Position numbers and translations under genes: made by a program
The notes under the pieces: generated by a model
The model's input: the letters and a program-made list of their open reading frames with translations, nothing else
What the model was told of the DNA's origin: nothing
Databases searched by the model: none
In this document: positions 36,001 through 48,963 of the stretch, piece after piece
Layout of the letters: every line of letters begins with the position of its first letter
Position numbering within the stretch: the first letter of the stretch is position 1
NCBI GenBank assembly: GCA_902729315.2
Contig: LR746273.1
Span: 1,183,001-1,247,000, forward strand
DNA length: 64,000 nucleotides
Direction: 5' to 3'
Source: Spirodela intermedia
Lineage: Eukaryota; Streptophyta; Magnoliopsida; Alismatales; Araceae

Positions 36001-39000
36001 TTGTTAGTAATTTTATCATGTCGTTCAGATCAAAGATGTAAGCATTGGTTCTCTGGACGATGTACCTGGGGGCCCTGTTACCAGCTTCTTCAGATCACTA
36101 AGGAATACCTTGGACTTTGATTTCCCCGACGAAAATGAAGGTTCACTTTTAAAATAACAAATCTGTAGCTATAAGTTCATTTCTCCTTCTTCTTAAGTAG
36201 CCAATGCATGTTGTAATTGTTACCATTTGGGATATCTCTGGCAAATTTAATATTTAACTGACACAAAAATAACACATGGTTATTTCGAATCCAATGCCTT
36301 CACTTACATTAGCTGTTGCTTTTTGGAGATGGATATCAGTAATCTGAAGCTGTAGGTTTCCGCACTAAAAGCGATAATTGTGGCTTTCACTGTAGGAAAT
36401 GTTGAGATGGATAAAGTTTTAGGTGGGTGAGCATGGTACAAAGAATACAATGTGACAAGTGGACCCATAACCACAAGGTGGCACATACCGTACATGCAAT
36501 GCCGCAAGAAGGGATATGCCATTAATAATAATCTTGAAAAAAGTGATAGTTGAATGTTTCCATAGCATAGTTCCTCATTGGCATATAATGGTTGGCATAA
36601 TTCTAAGCACTTAGATATTCATATACTGTTCCCAACCAGTTGAAATGATTATCTCAAGAAACCCTCTCTATTACCTAGGAAACAGAAAAACTTAGTTTTC
36701 AAGATGCCAACGAGAGAGTCAGATATTTCTCTATTAGGTCACCTTTGTAGGGACAGGCATGCTCACTGGTCACCTATCAACCAATTCTATGCCAATCTTG
36801 TTCTCGAATTGTCTTTTGTCTGGTTCTATCAATTGTGTACCTAGATTCACTTTGGATGTGAGTTACATTCTCAAGTGGGTTGTAATGATCAAATAAGGAA
36901 CCGGTTACATTGGCCATGAGTCATTCAGACTCTCATTGTTGACTCGTATTGATGTTATGAAGGTATGATCAGAGATATTGAGTTGGTTGTCAAGTCCATG
37001 AAGTGTGAGATCTATTATCTATCGTTAATGTTTGTTTAAAAATTAACTTTGCACCGTAGTGTTGTTGTGTTGATTGAATGCCTTATCATGAGATGAAAAT
37101 TCTTTCGTTTACTCTTTTGTGTGCCATTGTTCGCTGATTAGTAACATACGAAGCTGTTACAAATTTGATTGGATTCTAAATAAAGGTATACTTTTATCTA
37201 TCTCTCACAAATGTCTGCACAAAAAAGTTCATGCTTTTGTATTTCTGCATGCGTTGCATTCAGATACATCTTTACTGATTTAATTGATTAACAACGGTCT
37301 GTTTACTTGCACAGATGCTGATTCGTCTTCTGTAGATGAGCCGCCATCTTTATATATATTCATCAATTGTAGCACACGTGACCTTTCTGTTATAGAGAAA
37401 TATGTGGTACGCGCCTCATTGTTTACATTCTTCATCCAACTATGATGGTTCTTTTTTCTTACCCTTTTCTAAAAATGCTCATATTTTTATGCTTTACTGG
37501 CTAATTAAAAACCCGTTTTCACATGAAGCATTTGCTGTATGTCCAATATAACTGAGGGCTGCTCATAAGTTGTTTTGGTTCATGGAGCCCAGAACTGAGC
37601 TAGTGTAACCTTGCCCGGTATCAATCTTCGAGTCAGATATAAGAAGGGAAATCCACGTGTTTTCTGGAACAGAGCTATCCGAATATGCTTTAACTTGGAC
37701 CAGCGCTCCTGCAAAAGGAGTGAACAGAAGACCTGCAAAGGAAGCTCCACTTTTGATGGCTATATATGAACTTTGTTCTGGGTTATTTGGCATTGAGGTT
37801 TATTGAATGGATCCACACTGGAACCACTATTTGCCAGCCTGATTCTTTTCAGAACAATAGAAAAAATCACAAGTGCGCCAGATTCAACGTAAATGATCAT
37901 AACCTCTGATGTACGTCTCCTAAATTGTGCTCGCAGGAAAGCTTTGCTGCATCAACCCCCGCACTTCTATTTAATTTGGAACTTGAAACCTTGCGGTATG
38001 TATGCAAGATGAAACAGACAACCTAGTGCATATCCTCTGTTGTTGAACATATTTTCCTTTTGATTTCCCAGTGCTGACCTGGGGCTCCTGGGGTTTCCGG
38101 GCAAGGACCTGCATTACCGGTTTCTTTCTCAGTTTATTCCCGTATTCTACATACGAACCAGAGATTACTCAAAGGTAGCATCTAATTGTTTATATTCTTT
38201 CTTCCATCACTACTGATAAACTCTTTTCCTATGCCAAAGACAATTGCAGTTGCACCTTTTATAGTAAACTATAGTGGAGCGCTCTTCCGGCAGTATCCAG
38301 GTAAGAAACTGCAATGTCAATTGCCTTTTGATGAATAAATATACATGCTTGTCATATATGCTTGAAGCAATTTTTTTATCCGTTTCTGACAAGCAGAATC
38401 CTCCGAGGATTGTCATATATGCTTGTTTGTGATAAGATCAACTTCTGCGTTTCAGTTGGGTATCTTGAACAAAGATCATACTACCATTTGGTTTCTAAGG
38501 GACCAAAGAAATCGTTGCCTTCTTCGTAGGACCAGTTGATAACCGTTCTTTGAAAATTAGCAAAGCAGATGGATTTACAAAATAGAGATTATCTATACCC
38601 AATTAACGCACATCTGACGAGGATTTACCGTATAAATATTTTGGGCTTACAGACAAGACTTTTGGATTAGATAAACAAACAATTTGCGGGAGCTAATGAA
38701 GTGGGATTCGCATTTTCTTCTGAAAATTCAAAGAAACTCCGGTAGAAGTGCTATTTAAACGTTCATGCCCACAAAACATATGCTGAGTTCACTTGGAAAT
38801 GACACTCGTGCAGGGCCCTGGCAGGTGATGCTTAAACAAGCAGATGGCTCCTATGCTTGCGTAGCTGCAAGCGGCACTCGTTTCACATTGGGAGAGGTCT
38901 CACATTTCTCTGTACATTTATCATCTACTGCTTCATTACGCCAGTAGTCTGCAGTTACCTCTGTCTATTTCATTTCCGTGACAGACCAAGGAAGAACTTC

Positions 39001-39335
39001 TGAGGGTTCTTGGTCTGCAAGAGGAACAAGGAAGCTCACTGGAGTTCCTGAGAAAAGGTTATAAGGTTCGTAGTGTCTTCTTTTCTTCCATTGATCCTGA
39101 GAACTACAGAATCCAAGAGCTCGTCTTCATCACAGATTCTTTGTCCAGATCCTTGATGGATTTACCCAGTTATTGGGAAAATACTGATTCTAATTCAATC
39201 CTTTCATGGCTTTCCTTCCAGTAAATAATATTGTCCTTATCTATCATATGACCTTGAGTTTTTGAATGAGTTTAGAATGCTACTTGGTGGGAAGAAGGTG
39301 TCGAGCTGGAATCATCTTCTGCATGGCGGAGTTGA
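33003..39335 (+). CDS. LPA3: LPA3-like DUF1995 plastid protein, photosystem II assembly (12 exons, 387 aa)
   Basis: Probably a stromal factor that helps photosystem II accumulation. Exons: 33003-33328, 33793-33823, 35582-35674, 35813-35875, 36029-36140, 37315-37406, 37937-37995, 38072-38174, 38240-38300, 38814-38896, 38985-39065 and 39276-39335; 388 codons in frame. Residues 1 to about 60 are Ser/Arg/Leu-rich with no early acidic residue, a chloroplast transit peptide. DUF1995 follows from [20 protein letters not shown] through [38 protein letters not shown] and [19 protein letters not shown] to the terminal [19 protein letters not shown]. Exon 2 is only 31 nt. AT-rich third positions contrast with the neighbouring GC-rich genes. 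The larger introns (1.76 and 1.17 kb) hold no intact gene; intron 6 has an antisense frame of unclear meaning. Confidence 0.92.
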
Positions 39336-40209
39336 GCTGTGGGAAAACTTATTTCTCCCCTGTTCAAGGAGCTTGTTTGGCAATGCGGATTGACCGGAGA
39401 CTGTTATTGGTCAAATTGCAAGTGATTGGAACAGCAAGAGATCGTGAAAGTACATATATCACGAATCACATGGCGCTATCCCTTGTAATTTATTCATCAA
39501 CCATAATTTTTTACCCAATTTTTTTTACTTGTTTCGCTGTATTTAGCCTCATCACAGTTGCAAAGAAGGTTCACAGGAGGTGGTGCAACGGCGGATCAAG
39601 AAGTGAAAACGAGAGAACGACTTGGAGGAATTGATTGGTATAGACCGGGCCCATTTCAGGATCTCCAGTGATATCCCTATAGAAAAGCAGTGGTTGAAAA
39701 TTCTTCTTTGGATCCGCCTGTCTAATAAAATGATACCCTTTGAATGATATGTGCCCATCTTAACGCCCATTATCGATATTTCACTCAGTTTTTCAGTGAA
39801 ATATTATTTCAGAAATCTTTAGTTATTCTCTAGCTATATTTTTATTCTTCTCGTGTACTAACCTAATTTAGGTGCCAGTGGTCAGCGTCAATCTGAAAAC
39901 TTGGCCTGACCCTTTCCTCTTGGCAGGTGAAAACTTGGTCAAGATTAGGTTACTCATCACTGCTTTTGATGAAAGGTTTCAGAATCGGAAGGGGGAGCAT
40001 TCGACCTCTGAGAATCCATAGAGCAAACCAGGTTTCCCCATATTTACATAAAATCTGAAGGTCAACGATCAGTTCAGCCTGTGGACGGGTGAAAGAAGCA
40101 CAGAATGCTCCATAGCTGAGTCTGGGGAGGGATCTTAGAGCAAACCCATGTCTTCTTTATATACAGATACATATACCCATCAGAAAAAGCCCAGCTCACC
40201 AGATCATCG
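39336..40209. other. Convergent 3' region, LPA3 and TRM-like genes
   Basis: About 870 bp between two convergent stop codons. AT-rich with no supported gene, RNA or repeat. Both 3' UTRs should lie here. Confidence 0.6.
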
Positions 40210-41288
40210 TCACTGAGAACAATCATCGGAAAGCCATGGCACACAAAGATCATCAATGAATTCGTCTATCAATTGAGACAGAATCATGCCCTCCACAGCT
40301 TCACCCGCTGCATCCATGCCCTTGTGAGGTATCCAAGGCTCCACTCTTAGATCATTGGATATCAGGCTTTCTAATGAGCTGGACTCGCCCGCAGTTGGAC
40401 GGAGGCTCCTCTCTAGCCGTTGCCATAGACTTTTCATCAGTTCTTCACCACCTCTCAGAGGCCTTCTCTTCATTGAACTGGAAATCGGTGAGCTTACCAG
40501 GCAGAAGAGTTCTTCATTCAGTAGATCAAAGAGCATTCTCCTGGAAGAAACGGTCTCAAGAGGGCTTACATCATCATTCACCTTGTCAGATCCAATATAA
40601 TCCTTTTCTACTTCCTCGAACACCCCTTCAGCAAGCGGCTCTGTGGGTGAATTGCAGAGTGCAATAATTAGGTTAAGGGGCTGGTTGTAGAGACCAGAAG
40701 TCAGGAGGATGTGTCTTAGGTAATTTTCCTCATGGGATTTCATGTCTTCATCTTCATGGAGCTCTTCCAGCTGTTCCCCATTGGAGGCTTCTTCACATCC
40801 AGGGGCTTCAACTGGCGCTGACTGGCTCGGCACCTCTGTAAGCAATTGAGAAAAATAAAAATGGAAGTTTTTTTCCCAAGAAAAGTACTATTTCAGAAAC
40901 GGGGATGATTCAAGTGCATAGAAAATGACTATTAGAAGGAACATCAGAAGTTAAGTTCTATAGAGACGGCTTGAAATGATCTAGGCATGTACAAAGAAAA
41001 ACTGTGGGCACTATTGATTATCTCATTCATCTGTCTCTTTTTCTATGATTGTTTACTGAATCATAGAAACATGCATAGATGCAAGCATAAAATCTTTCTG
41101 CTCTCACCAGGAGTCTCAGAGCCGATCTCCTCGGAGATTTGGATAGGGTAATCCTCATTGAAGGACATCTCCAGAGGAGAGACTGGACTTGGAAAGCCCG
41201 GCTTCCACACCTCCTCATAAGAGCTTCCGCATATGGAAGCAGGGCTGGGGGGCACCTCAGTGGAGTTATCCTGAGATCAGGGAAATGG

Positions 41289-41350
<62 letters not shown>

Positions 41351-43382
41351 GAAAAGTAGTGTTGATTCCATATGGTAAAACAACTTGAGAAATTCCTACC
41401 CTTCTTGCCCGTGCAATGCCAGAGTGCAGCTTTAATGACGGTGGGGTTGCAGTGGTCTCTATTGGATCAGTTTTATCTTCTGCTGGATCATATGCTGGTC
41501 GATTCTTCCTTCTGAATAATTTACCTGGAAGGGTCAGAGCACGCCTCAGGTACGAAATCTTCCCTCGGAGGTTGAACACATCTTTCTTGAGCTTCCTCAC
41601 TTCCACAGTCGGCTCTTCAACTGGTTCAAGTTGCCTTTGGATGTGAGCTCCCGTCAAATTATCTTGCTCCCGCAATAGAAGCCTTCCCAGAGCTGTTTCC
41701 GACATTGGTGCAGAAAAACATCTCACAAGATTTGCAGATAGATTCTGATCGCCACCTCCCACAACCTGGCTCACCTGCCCTTCTCTGAAGGACTGCGCCC
41801 TCACCTCCAGCTCACCCTTCACATCTCCATAGTAGCTGTAATCACCTAGCACCGATGACCCAGTTGATGGCCGCCTTCCATTGATGTTCCTCAGTCCATC
41901 AGGCAGGAGTCTTTGACCATCTCTCTCAGCAAACTCTGCAGGATTTGATCCTTCTAGTCCACACCTACTTCCATAAGACCGTGTAGATCCAGTTTGCAGC
42001 AGAGTTGTGCCCAAATCGCCCATCCCCCTCTCCCTGACATGACTGAAAGGAACCCCATTTGGGCATTCTCTAGGCCTGATCTTATTCCTAGCGTTCCCAT
42101 GTGGTTCAGATCCGAGCCTCTCCCTCACCTCTTCCAGAAAATACTTGATGCTATCTTCCCTTGAAGAGCAAGGCCACTGTTCCTCAGAATCCTCGCTTCT
42201 ATCACTGCTGGGCTGCAGGATTACTATTCTTGTGGGAGAGGAAGATCTGTCCACTCTTTTGCTGAACTTCAGTTCAGGGAATCTTCTTCCTAAATCATTT
42301 GCGTTTTCTCTGTTTCTTGGCTTTCTGGCCTCCACCAGGCTAGATAGGTGCTCCTTGCTCATATTCTCAGGTCTGCTGCTCCTCCATGTTCCTGAGGGCG
42401 AGTAGTACTCCACAGGTTTCCTGAGGGAAGAAGCCCTCCTTGCGGCTCCATCTGGGGCCTCACTCTGGTTGTTTCTTCCATTCAGATGGCTGCCATACAG
42501 TTCCCATACCCTGGCCTCTTGCCATGCCTTGAACTCCTCCTTGAATCTCTGTAGCAACTCCTCTTGTGGGTGCTCACGACGATGGGGTCTCATCATGTTG
42601 AGTCGCTCATGCTTAGTCGAAATTCCTCCATGACTGTTCTTTCTGAGTAAGTTTCTCAGATTTCCATTCGTATGATCACTTGTTCTCACTCCCATCGCAC
42701 AGGCATCGACCCTGTGTGTCTCCTGTTGGGCTGAGTTACGATGAAAGCTTTTCATGGTAATGCAGTAAGGATCAGGGTTGAAGGCTTGTTTGGCGGGCTG
42801 ATTCTTCACCTGCAATGAAATCTGAAATCAAAATCGCATGATGGCCCATTCTGCATCAATTCTAATGCCTACAGACATCTTTTCCATGAGCAAACTGAAC
42901 TAAGTTAATGCATAAAACTCAAGTGGGTGGATGATGGATGGATGGTAATCTCAGTCGCCAAATTATTTTTATTTTTATTTTTATTTTTATTACCATGAAG
43001 CAGCGATTGATTGATCTTAGGTGGGGAGTTTACTGAAGTTTTCCAGTTTAATTAATTTAAAATAAAAGTAAATAAAATAAGCACAGCTACTATATTTCTT
43101 ACAGCAGATGAAGAAAGAAACATGAAAATACCTGGATTTTCTCATAAATCGCTTGATGGTTCCGAGAAGCTTCGAGGCCTGAAACAAGAGAATGTACCAA
43201 TAATAGTAAAGTGGGTTCCCAGGCCTGCAGATGGGTACAACCTTCATATTCCTAGAGTTGAGAGCTGTGGATCAGTGCTCACTATCACCATCCTCATGGC
43301 CAAGATCTTGAGGATGCAACATGCCCCCTGCGTGGTAAGAGGGTCCTCCTCGAGGAGGGCGATGGAATCCGGTAGTCCACAT
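40210..43382 (-). CDS. DUF4378 / TRM-like (TON1-recruiting-motif) protein (5 coding exons, 779 aa)
   Basis: Members of this plant family link TON1/PP2A complexes to microtubules or influence cell shape. Exons on the minus strand: 43382-43289, 43178-43132, 42809-41400, 41270-41108 and 40835-40210 (780 codons). The protein is mostly disordered, Ser/Arg-rich and basic. Visible motifs are GLEASRNHQAIYEKIQ near residue 32, a FKEEFKAWQEARVWEL helix (about 138-151), TRIVILQPSS (240-249), and in the last exon a DUF4378 region (ENYLRHILLTSGLYNQPL through LMKSLWQRLE to LIDEFIDDLC). Exon 1 is chosen because frame and donor phase join only there; its donor is weak, and leader introns upstream are likely (acceptor after 43422). 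Subfamily and partners cannot be assigned. Confidence 0.78.
41293..41350. repeat. Compound (TA)n(TG)n microsatellite in TRM-like intron
   Basis: About 17 TA units followed by about 12 TG units lie between exons 3 and 4 of the minus-strand gene, roughly 20 bp from the exon 4 acceptor at 41270. Confidence 0.95.
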
Positions 43383-44225
43383 TTCTTGATTCACTGCATG
43401 ATCATTCGTTCAGTCTGTCACCTGAAAAGCCATACGAGAGTCTCCCGCATTAGCCATGCTAGGGCTTGAAGGAATGATCATCAGTTCATCTGATTGCGAA
43501 GATCCTCGCCATCTATGAACATTTGGTGAACAGAAGTCGCAATTCCATTAAGATCGATGCCCCAGAAACCGCATGTCGATCACAGAAGAGAAATTCTCCG
43601 ATCTGTGCATTGCGACTGGCTGTGATTCTCTCACATGACATGGAAAAACATGGCACCGAACGAGATCAAATGTAGCGGGAATCCCAGAACAGATCCATGT
43701 CCATGGAAACAGGATGCCGCACGAATCGAAGGTCGCCTCACCACAGGAGAACCCTAACTCAGGTCTAGAAGACGGATGATTCGCATACCTACCAGGGAAA
43801 GCGGAGCGGCCGAATTCCGGAAAGCAGGAAAGCTACTTCGGCATCGTGAGCCCTCGGCAGCTTCAAGAGACCTCCTCCCCGGGGCGAATTCGGGCCCGAA
43901 GCAGGCGGTAGTTGGACACCAGAGCCTGGTGGAGTGAAGGGGAAGAGAAATGACCTTTTGAAGGAGTAGAGACTCCATGCTGGCTCCGGAAAGAGCGGCC
44001 GGAAAGCGACGTTCTTCCGCCGTCCCCCTTTTGATTTACTCATTGCCCATTGTTTCATCTCTCCCCTTCTCTCCCCCTACCCCACATGCTTCCCCCCCAT
44101 CCCCCTCTCTCTCTCTCCGCAATTCACTGGTGCGATGCACAGACCAGTGAGTTAACAAGTCGGTAGGGTAAGGTATTGGCGGCAGTAGCAGCAGTTTCCA
44201 CACCCTCTCTCTATATCTATCTAGG

Positions 44226-44259
<34 letters not shown>

Positions 44260-44818
44260 CATCTCTCTATGTACATATATAGAAATCTATCATTCTCTCT
44301 CTCTCGACTGGGTTCGACTGGTGGGCTCAGCGTGGAGGTCGGCCGGTTTCGCCCAACTCTACAAACGGTCCCCTCTTTTGTCGTTTTCCTGCACTCGGTC
44401 ATCTGCTCCTCAATACCGCTGTAGCGTTATCGTGCACCGATGGTTCCGGGTGTCCGGCGCCACTCGTTCTGCGGAATAGACCGCCCTCGCCCTGTCCCGT
44501 GTGTCCAGCTAACACTGTACCGCTCTATTTAGGATTTGATTGACCCACGTGTAAGGGCATTTTTTTATCGGTTTAATTACGTCATCCCTCCCTCCCTCTC
44601 TCTCTCTCTTGAGGGAAAAGAGTCTGACGTCACGGGCGCCGGTGAGCTGTCTCTCATCCGCCTCCACGCCCGTCGGCGGCCTACCGAGCCCACCTCACCT
44701 ACCATAATGCATTCTGATGGCCCCACAAAAATTGCTGCCGAAAAGGCCCACAAGGCCCATTAAGATCCAGTTGACTGTTATTCCCCGGCCGGTGTTGGGC
44801 CCAGTGGGCTGCCACGTC
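43383..44818. promoter_or_regulatory. Leader and promoter of the TRM-like gene; tail of NTPase gene
   Basis: The region holds the minus-strand leader of the TRM-like gene, probably spliced, with several short upstream ORFs near 43750-44060. A pyrimidine tract follows at about 44080-44120, then (TA)n at about 44238-44259 and CT at about 44293-44306. Past about 44500 it becomes the 3' flank of the NTPase gene. No other gene is supported. Confidence 0.45.
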
Positions 44819-47800
44819 TCATTGCCAAGACAACGAGTTGACCAGCTGGGAGTATACCTGTTCTTTGATGGCGTCTCTGTTTCCTAAGCTGAGCGTGTAC
44901 AGAGTCGCCCCCGGATGATTCCTCAACCTTGCAACTGCCACATCAAGGACCAGCTGGTCAGATTCAGATCAGATCAAACACTGGGGACAGCTGGTGTGGA
45001 TTCCTCAGAGACAGAATGTGGTTGATTGGGCCGAAAGTCAAAGTCAATTAGTCAACAGACTTTCGGTCGGTTTTGGTTTGTAATGATCCAATTGGTCAAC
45101 CGGGTAAGGTTCACTTCCGATTGAAGATTGGAGCCAGGTGAATCTGACCAATCGTGGAAGTTGAGCTGACTAGTGTTCCGAAATGGGTTCTCAATGGTCC
45201 AATAGTCAGATTCACATCAGGTCAATGATCGGAGAAAGGTGATCTGATCTCCTGAGAGATGAATATGACCCATTGTGAAACCGAACCTGAAGTCAACCTG
45301 ATTAGTCCAATAGTCAACCTTGTTAGCTTCGGATCATATTGATGACAGGAGCCACCTGATCAGGTATCCTCAGAGATGAAACTGGGTTTTTCATGGTCAG
45401 ATGATTAGCATCTTGATGAAACTGGGTAGAACAGAGTCAGCGCTTCATGACATGATGGCTTCTAGAACACCAGAAGGGAAAGATGTCATGGAGAATGATC
45501 ATGATACTACTACTATTAGAACAATATAATATATTAATATATATATATATATATGGATATGGTAATGGGCAGTGGGTACCTCCAGGAATGTCGCGGCCGG
45601 CCTTTGGGATGGGTATAGAAGCCAGCAATGGGATGCCCGAGTCAAGAACTTGCAGAACAGCGGGGAAGAATGGCGAGCTATACAGCTCCATTTTACCCAC
45701 TTCATCAATGATGAACAGATCTGTGCCATTCTTCACCTAAGAAAAAAAAAAAAAAAGATTCAGAAACTGCGAAAATGGCTTCTAATCACTGGTTTCATTG
45801 CACCGGGTGTTACCTGCAACTCTGGCAGAGCCAGAGATTCGAAAGATGATACGTCCACTCTGTATTTTCCAACAGTTGGCCACCTTAGAGACTCCGAGCT
45901 GCAATCCAAAGGATATGGCTCAGTTTAATCGAGAAGAAAACAGAGACCATGGTTAAAAAATATTTGTTGAAGCCCGTGAAACCGATCAAATCTTCCATTT
46001 TTATGCCCTTCATGCCAGGAGTGTAAACAAGAGTTGTTTCAACTAGCAAGAGGCCAGATAGAGGGAGGAAATTGAATGCTGGTGAAGATTTCTGCGTGGT
46101 GAAGGAACTGGGCTTATTAGCCGGGATTAGTTCTGAGTGCTGGGGAGAAAACAATTATACAAAGTTTTATACAAGGTGGTCAATGCCCTTGGTGTTCTTT
46201 GGGAAGTTGACTCGGGTGCCCTCCTTTCCCAGTGCAGATCATAGTAATCATCTTGTGGTCGCCACGAGAGTTAAGATTCAAAGAGCTTTCGAGATATAGT
46301 TTGGAGGAAACTAATATGAATTCTCTATCATTTAGACATGAGGTTACCCAGGCTCACGTCGCCACGAGAGTTAAGATTCAAAGAGCTTTCGAAATATAGT
46401 TTGGAGGAAATTAATATGAATTCTCTATCATTTAGACATGAGGTTACCCAGGCTCACATAAATGCTGTTGGAAACATACAGGCGATGAGACAAGTTCAAT
46501 GAAGAAAGTGGTAGATCAAGGAGTCAACGCAAGAGTGATTTTCTGATAAATCCATCCCTTTGAGAGCCAAGAGATTTCTTATGGTAGTTGCTCAAGAGAA
46601 ACTTGTCTGGGGGTATGGCTTATTAATTCAATTGGCTCTGATCTCCGAATGCTTCAGCATCAAGACAACATGGGAAAAAACCTTCATGGATCTTTGTTGG
46701 TGATGTAGAACAGCATAGATAGAAGCAGGGAAAGTCCAACACTGGTGGGCAAGGCACTCTGGAAACGTGAACTATGGGCTAAAAACATGACAAGATCCAA
46801 AAAGGCCCAAAATTAGACTAGGCCCAAATAAAATGCGTGAATAACTCGTCAGAGTTGTTAATTTAGTCAAGTATATTTCCGTTAGGTCGTTCTATATTCT
46901 TTTTTGTAGCAGATCATCCCATTTTTTAAGAGAGTTGCAACTTATTTGAGCCTATTTAAAGGTTAGGATGTTGTAATTCCAGGATACCTTGATTCAAACA
47001 TCCTAACCTTTAAATAGGCTCAGATCATCCCCAATTCTTTGAGAGAATTTTGAGTGTATGTGGATTCAAACAACCCTTCTGGATTCAAGGGAGTTATTTT
47101 TGATCCTTGTGGATCCAAGGATCAACCCTTGTGGATTCAACGACATTTTTTGATCCTTGTGGATTCGAGAATTGGGGAAAATCATGCCTTTTAAGGGTTC
47201 AAGGCCCAATTTTCGTTCTTCTCGCACTCCAGATTCGTGTCTTGTGGATTCAAGAGTCACATCTTCCATTTTCCCAACCTTTCGCTGTGTCATAAGATGC
47301 CGAAAAGGAAGATGTAAAAAAGATGAAAGGATTGACGAATTTCTAGAAAAAAACTGTCACATTTTCCTATTGTTTAGAGGCCTCTCTCTCTCTCTCTCGT
47401 TCTAGCTTCTTGTACAGTATGTTCCATGGTTTTTGCCTAACGATCCACATTATACTTAGGCCCGACTTGTTTATACAGTTTGAATAATTCCTGCTTATAG
47501 AGTAATTAATGAGTCCCTCTGCCCTGCATATTACCTTCCTAGTTTTTTCTGGCTGACTACACTAAATTATTAATCAACTTTCTAGTGGATCAAAACTTCA
47601 TCACAAAATTCCATTCGGTCCAGGTATGGTTGAGAAAGAGTTCATGGCCGCAAAAAGAACACAGTGAATTCAAAAATAATATCTTCGCGCAGCTTTTGTT
47701 GGGGAAACTCTGAAGCATGCACGACGTTATTCCTCTTCTGTATGCTTTCATTTATATCCAGTTCTAGTCGTAGTTGATTCGGCAAGAATCATTACAGAGG

Positions 47801-48852
47801 ATAAATTAATGCCTGGACATATAGATCAGATAATAGATCCAAGGAGATTCCGAGATTAATTGACCCACAGACCCATCGGACATCAACTCTATCTGGAGAA
47901 TATTTTCTTGACATAATAATGTGTAAGCTACAGTTGATACCCTGATGATAACTACCCAGAGCCTCACTTCAGGTCATACTCCCATGTTATTATGGATGTT
48001 CTAGTCTTTCTGAGCCTACATGGCCTAACTGTTTGATGGATCACCTACGCATTTCTTGCACGAAAAACTTAACATCATGAAACCAAGCGACAATCTCCAA
48101 TAAAAGAAAAAAAAATCTAGATTAATACTCAGATGCTGTGTCAAGCATGCTTTGATGATAATACAGTACAAGCTTGGTTTCCACAGATGAAACGCTAGAA
48201 ACTTGCATCAAAGAGAAATGCCACCAGCAGTATAAGATCCGAACTGTTTGGTTTATTGATCATACTGAAATACCAGCCAGGACAAAAAGTTGATAAAGAA
48301 AGTGGTAAGCATCTCACGAGTAGAATGCAAACCTGTATAACCCATCCACTTATATTTTTATCAGAAACATTCTTGGATCAAAACAGGTTCTCCTGAAAAA
48401 AAAAGTTGGGGGATAACGAACGAGGGCGCACCTGGACGCAGAGCTAGAAGCAAGGGGTCCGCGCCTGCCGTCCAATGTCACGACCTCAAATCCCACCCTA
48501 TGCGAACCTTCTCTCACTTCTCCTAAACCTCAAAGACGGGACGACGTCAATTAATTGAGTCACAGACAACTGCAGTTGCCTAGATGAAGTCCCAGAAAGG
48601 AAGACACAGAGGGTGTGTCGCTTACGGGTGTAGAATCCACGGACCTTGAGGTCGGGGTGGGAGGCCCTAAGGCTCTCCAGCACTCTCATCACCAGCGTCG
48701 TCTTCCCCACTCCCTGCATTCCACTTGCTCAGAGCGTCTCCCTACGGGCAAACGACGATGCCGGAAACACAGTAGCAAGAGGAAGATAGGGGGAAACATT
48801 TCCTCACCGGGGGTCCGGTGACAAGAAAGCACTTCCCTTGAGCTCCCGCCAT
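44819..48852 (-). CDS. NTPCR/THEP1-family nucleoside-triphosphatase (6 exons, 193 aa)
   Basis: A small P-loop enzyme that hydrolyses nucleoside tri- (and di-) phosphates; its cellular role is unclear. Exons on the minus strand: 48852-48808, 48713-48626, 48522-48432, 45898-45814, 45736-45580 and 44934-44819; 194 codons, all phases agree. The Walker A motif GPPGVGKT (13-20) is split by intron 1 after Pro15. EVREGSHRVGFEVVTLDGRR is the family's conserved beta-hairpin. Walker B is LFIIDEVGKME (110-120), and the C-terminal VARLRNHPGATLYTL motif follows. The third exon acceptor is set by the conserved YTREVR junction. Intron 3 is 2.5 kb and contains a 100-bp tandem duplication and LTR-like sequence. 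The gene is head-to-head with GET1. Confidence 0.92.
44935..45579. repeat. Degenerate repeats with many GTCAA/TTGAC motifs in NTPase intron 5
   Basis: Related segments near 44995, 45235 and 45365 share a CCT(C/G)AGAGA core followed by a GGGTT/CCCATT-type sequence. Between them GTCAA recurs (e.g. GTCAAAGTCAATTAGTCAAC, 45037-45056). It appears to be an old tandem array. A short (TA)n run is at about 45537-45554. Confidence 0.5.
46258..46457. repeat. 100-bp tandem duplication in NTPase intron 3
   Basis: Copy 1 is 46258-46357 and copy 2 is 46358-46457, with two transitions between them (G-to-A and C-to-T). The exact 100-bp period and 98% identity show a recent event. It is intronic, with no coding content. 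Confidence 0.95.
46720..47300. mobile_element. LTR-like fragment in NTPase intron 3, with hairpin and GTGGATTCAA repeats
   Basis: The sequence has LTR-type features: TATA-like CCTATTTAAAGG near 46951, then TTGTAATTCC. Within it, 46948-46972 and 46997-47021 are a perfect 25-bp inverted repeat with a 24-nt loop. From about 47059 to 47255 the motif TTGTGGATTCAA recurs about six times with variants. A solo LTR or truncated element is the simplest reading, but no borders or target duplication were found. Confidence 0.5.
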
Positions 48853-48907
48853 GGACGACTGCGAACGAGCTCCTCCCTCTGGCAGTTCGGCTCCACCCAA
48901 CGCCTGT

Positions 48908-48963
<56 letters not shown>

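Noticed and set aside
38072-38174. Possible one-base frameshift in LPA3 exon 8
   Set aside because: It came from misreading the line start; with the correct acceptor (after 38071) the exon is 103 nt and the frame is intact through [11 protein letters not shown].
43789-44058. 89-residue minus-strand frame upstream of the TRM-like gene as its true N-terminus
   Set aside because: No splice junction joins it in frame to the next exon, and its composition is that of a leader; treated as upstream ORF sequence.
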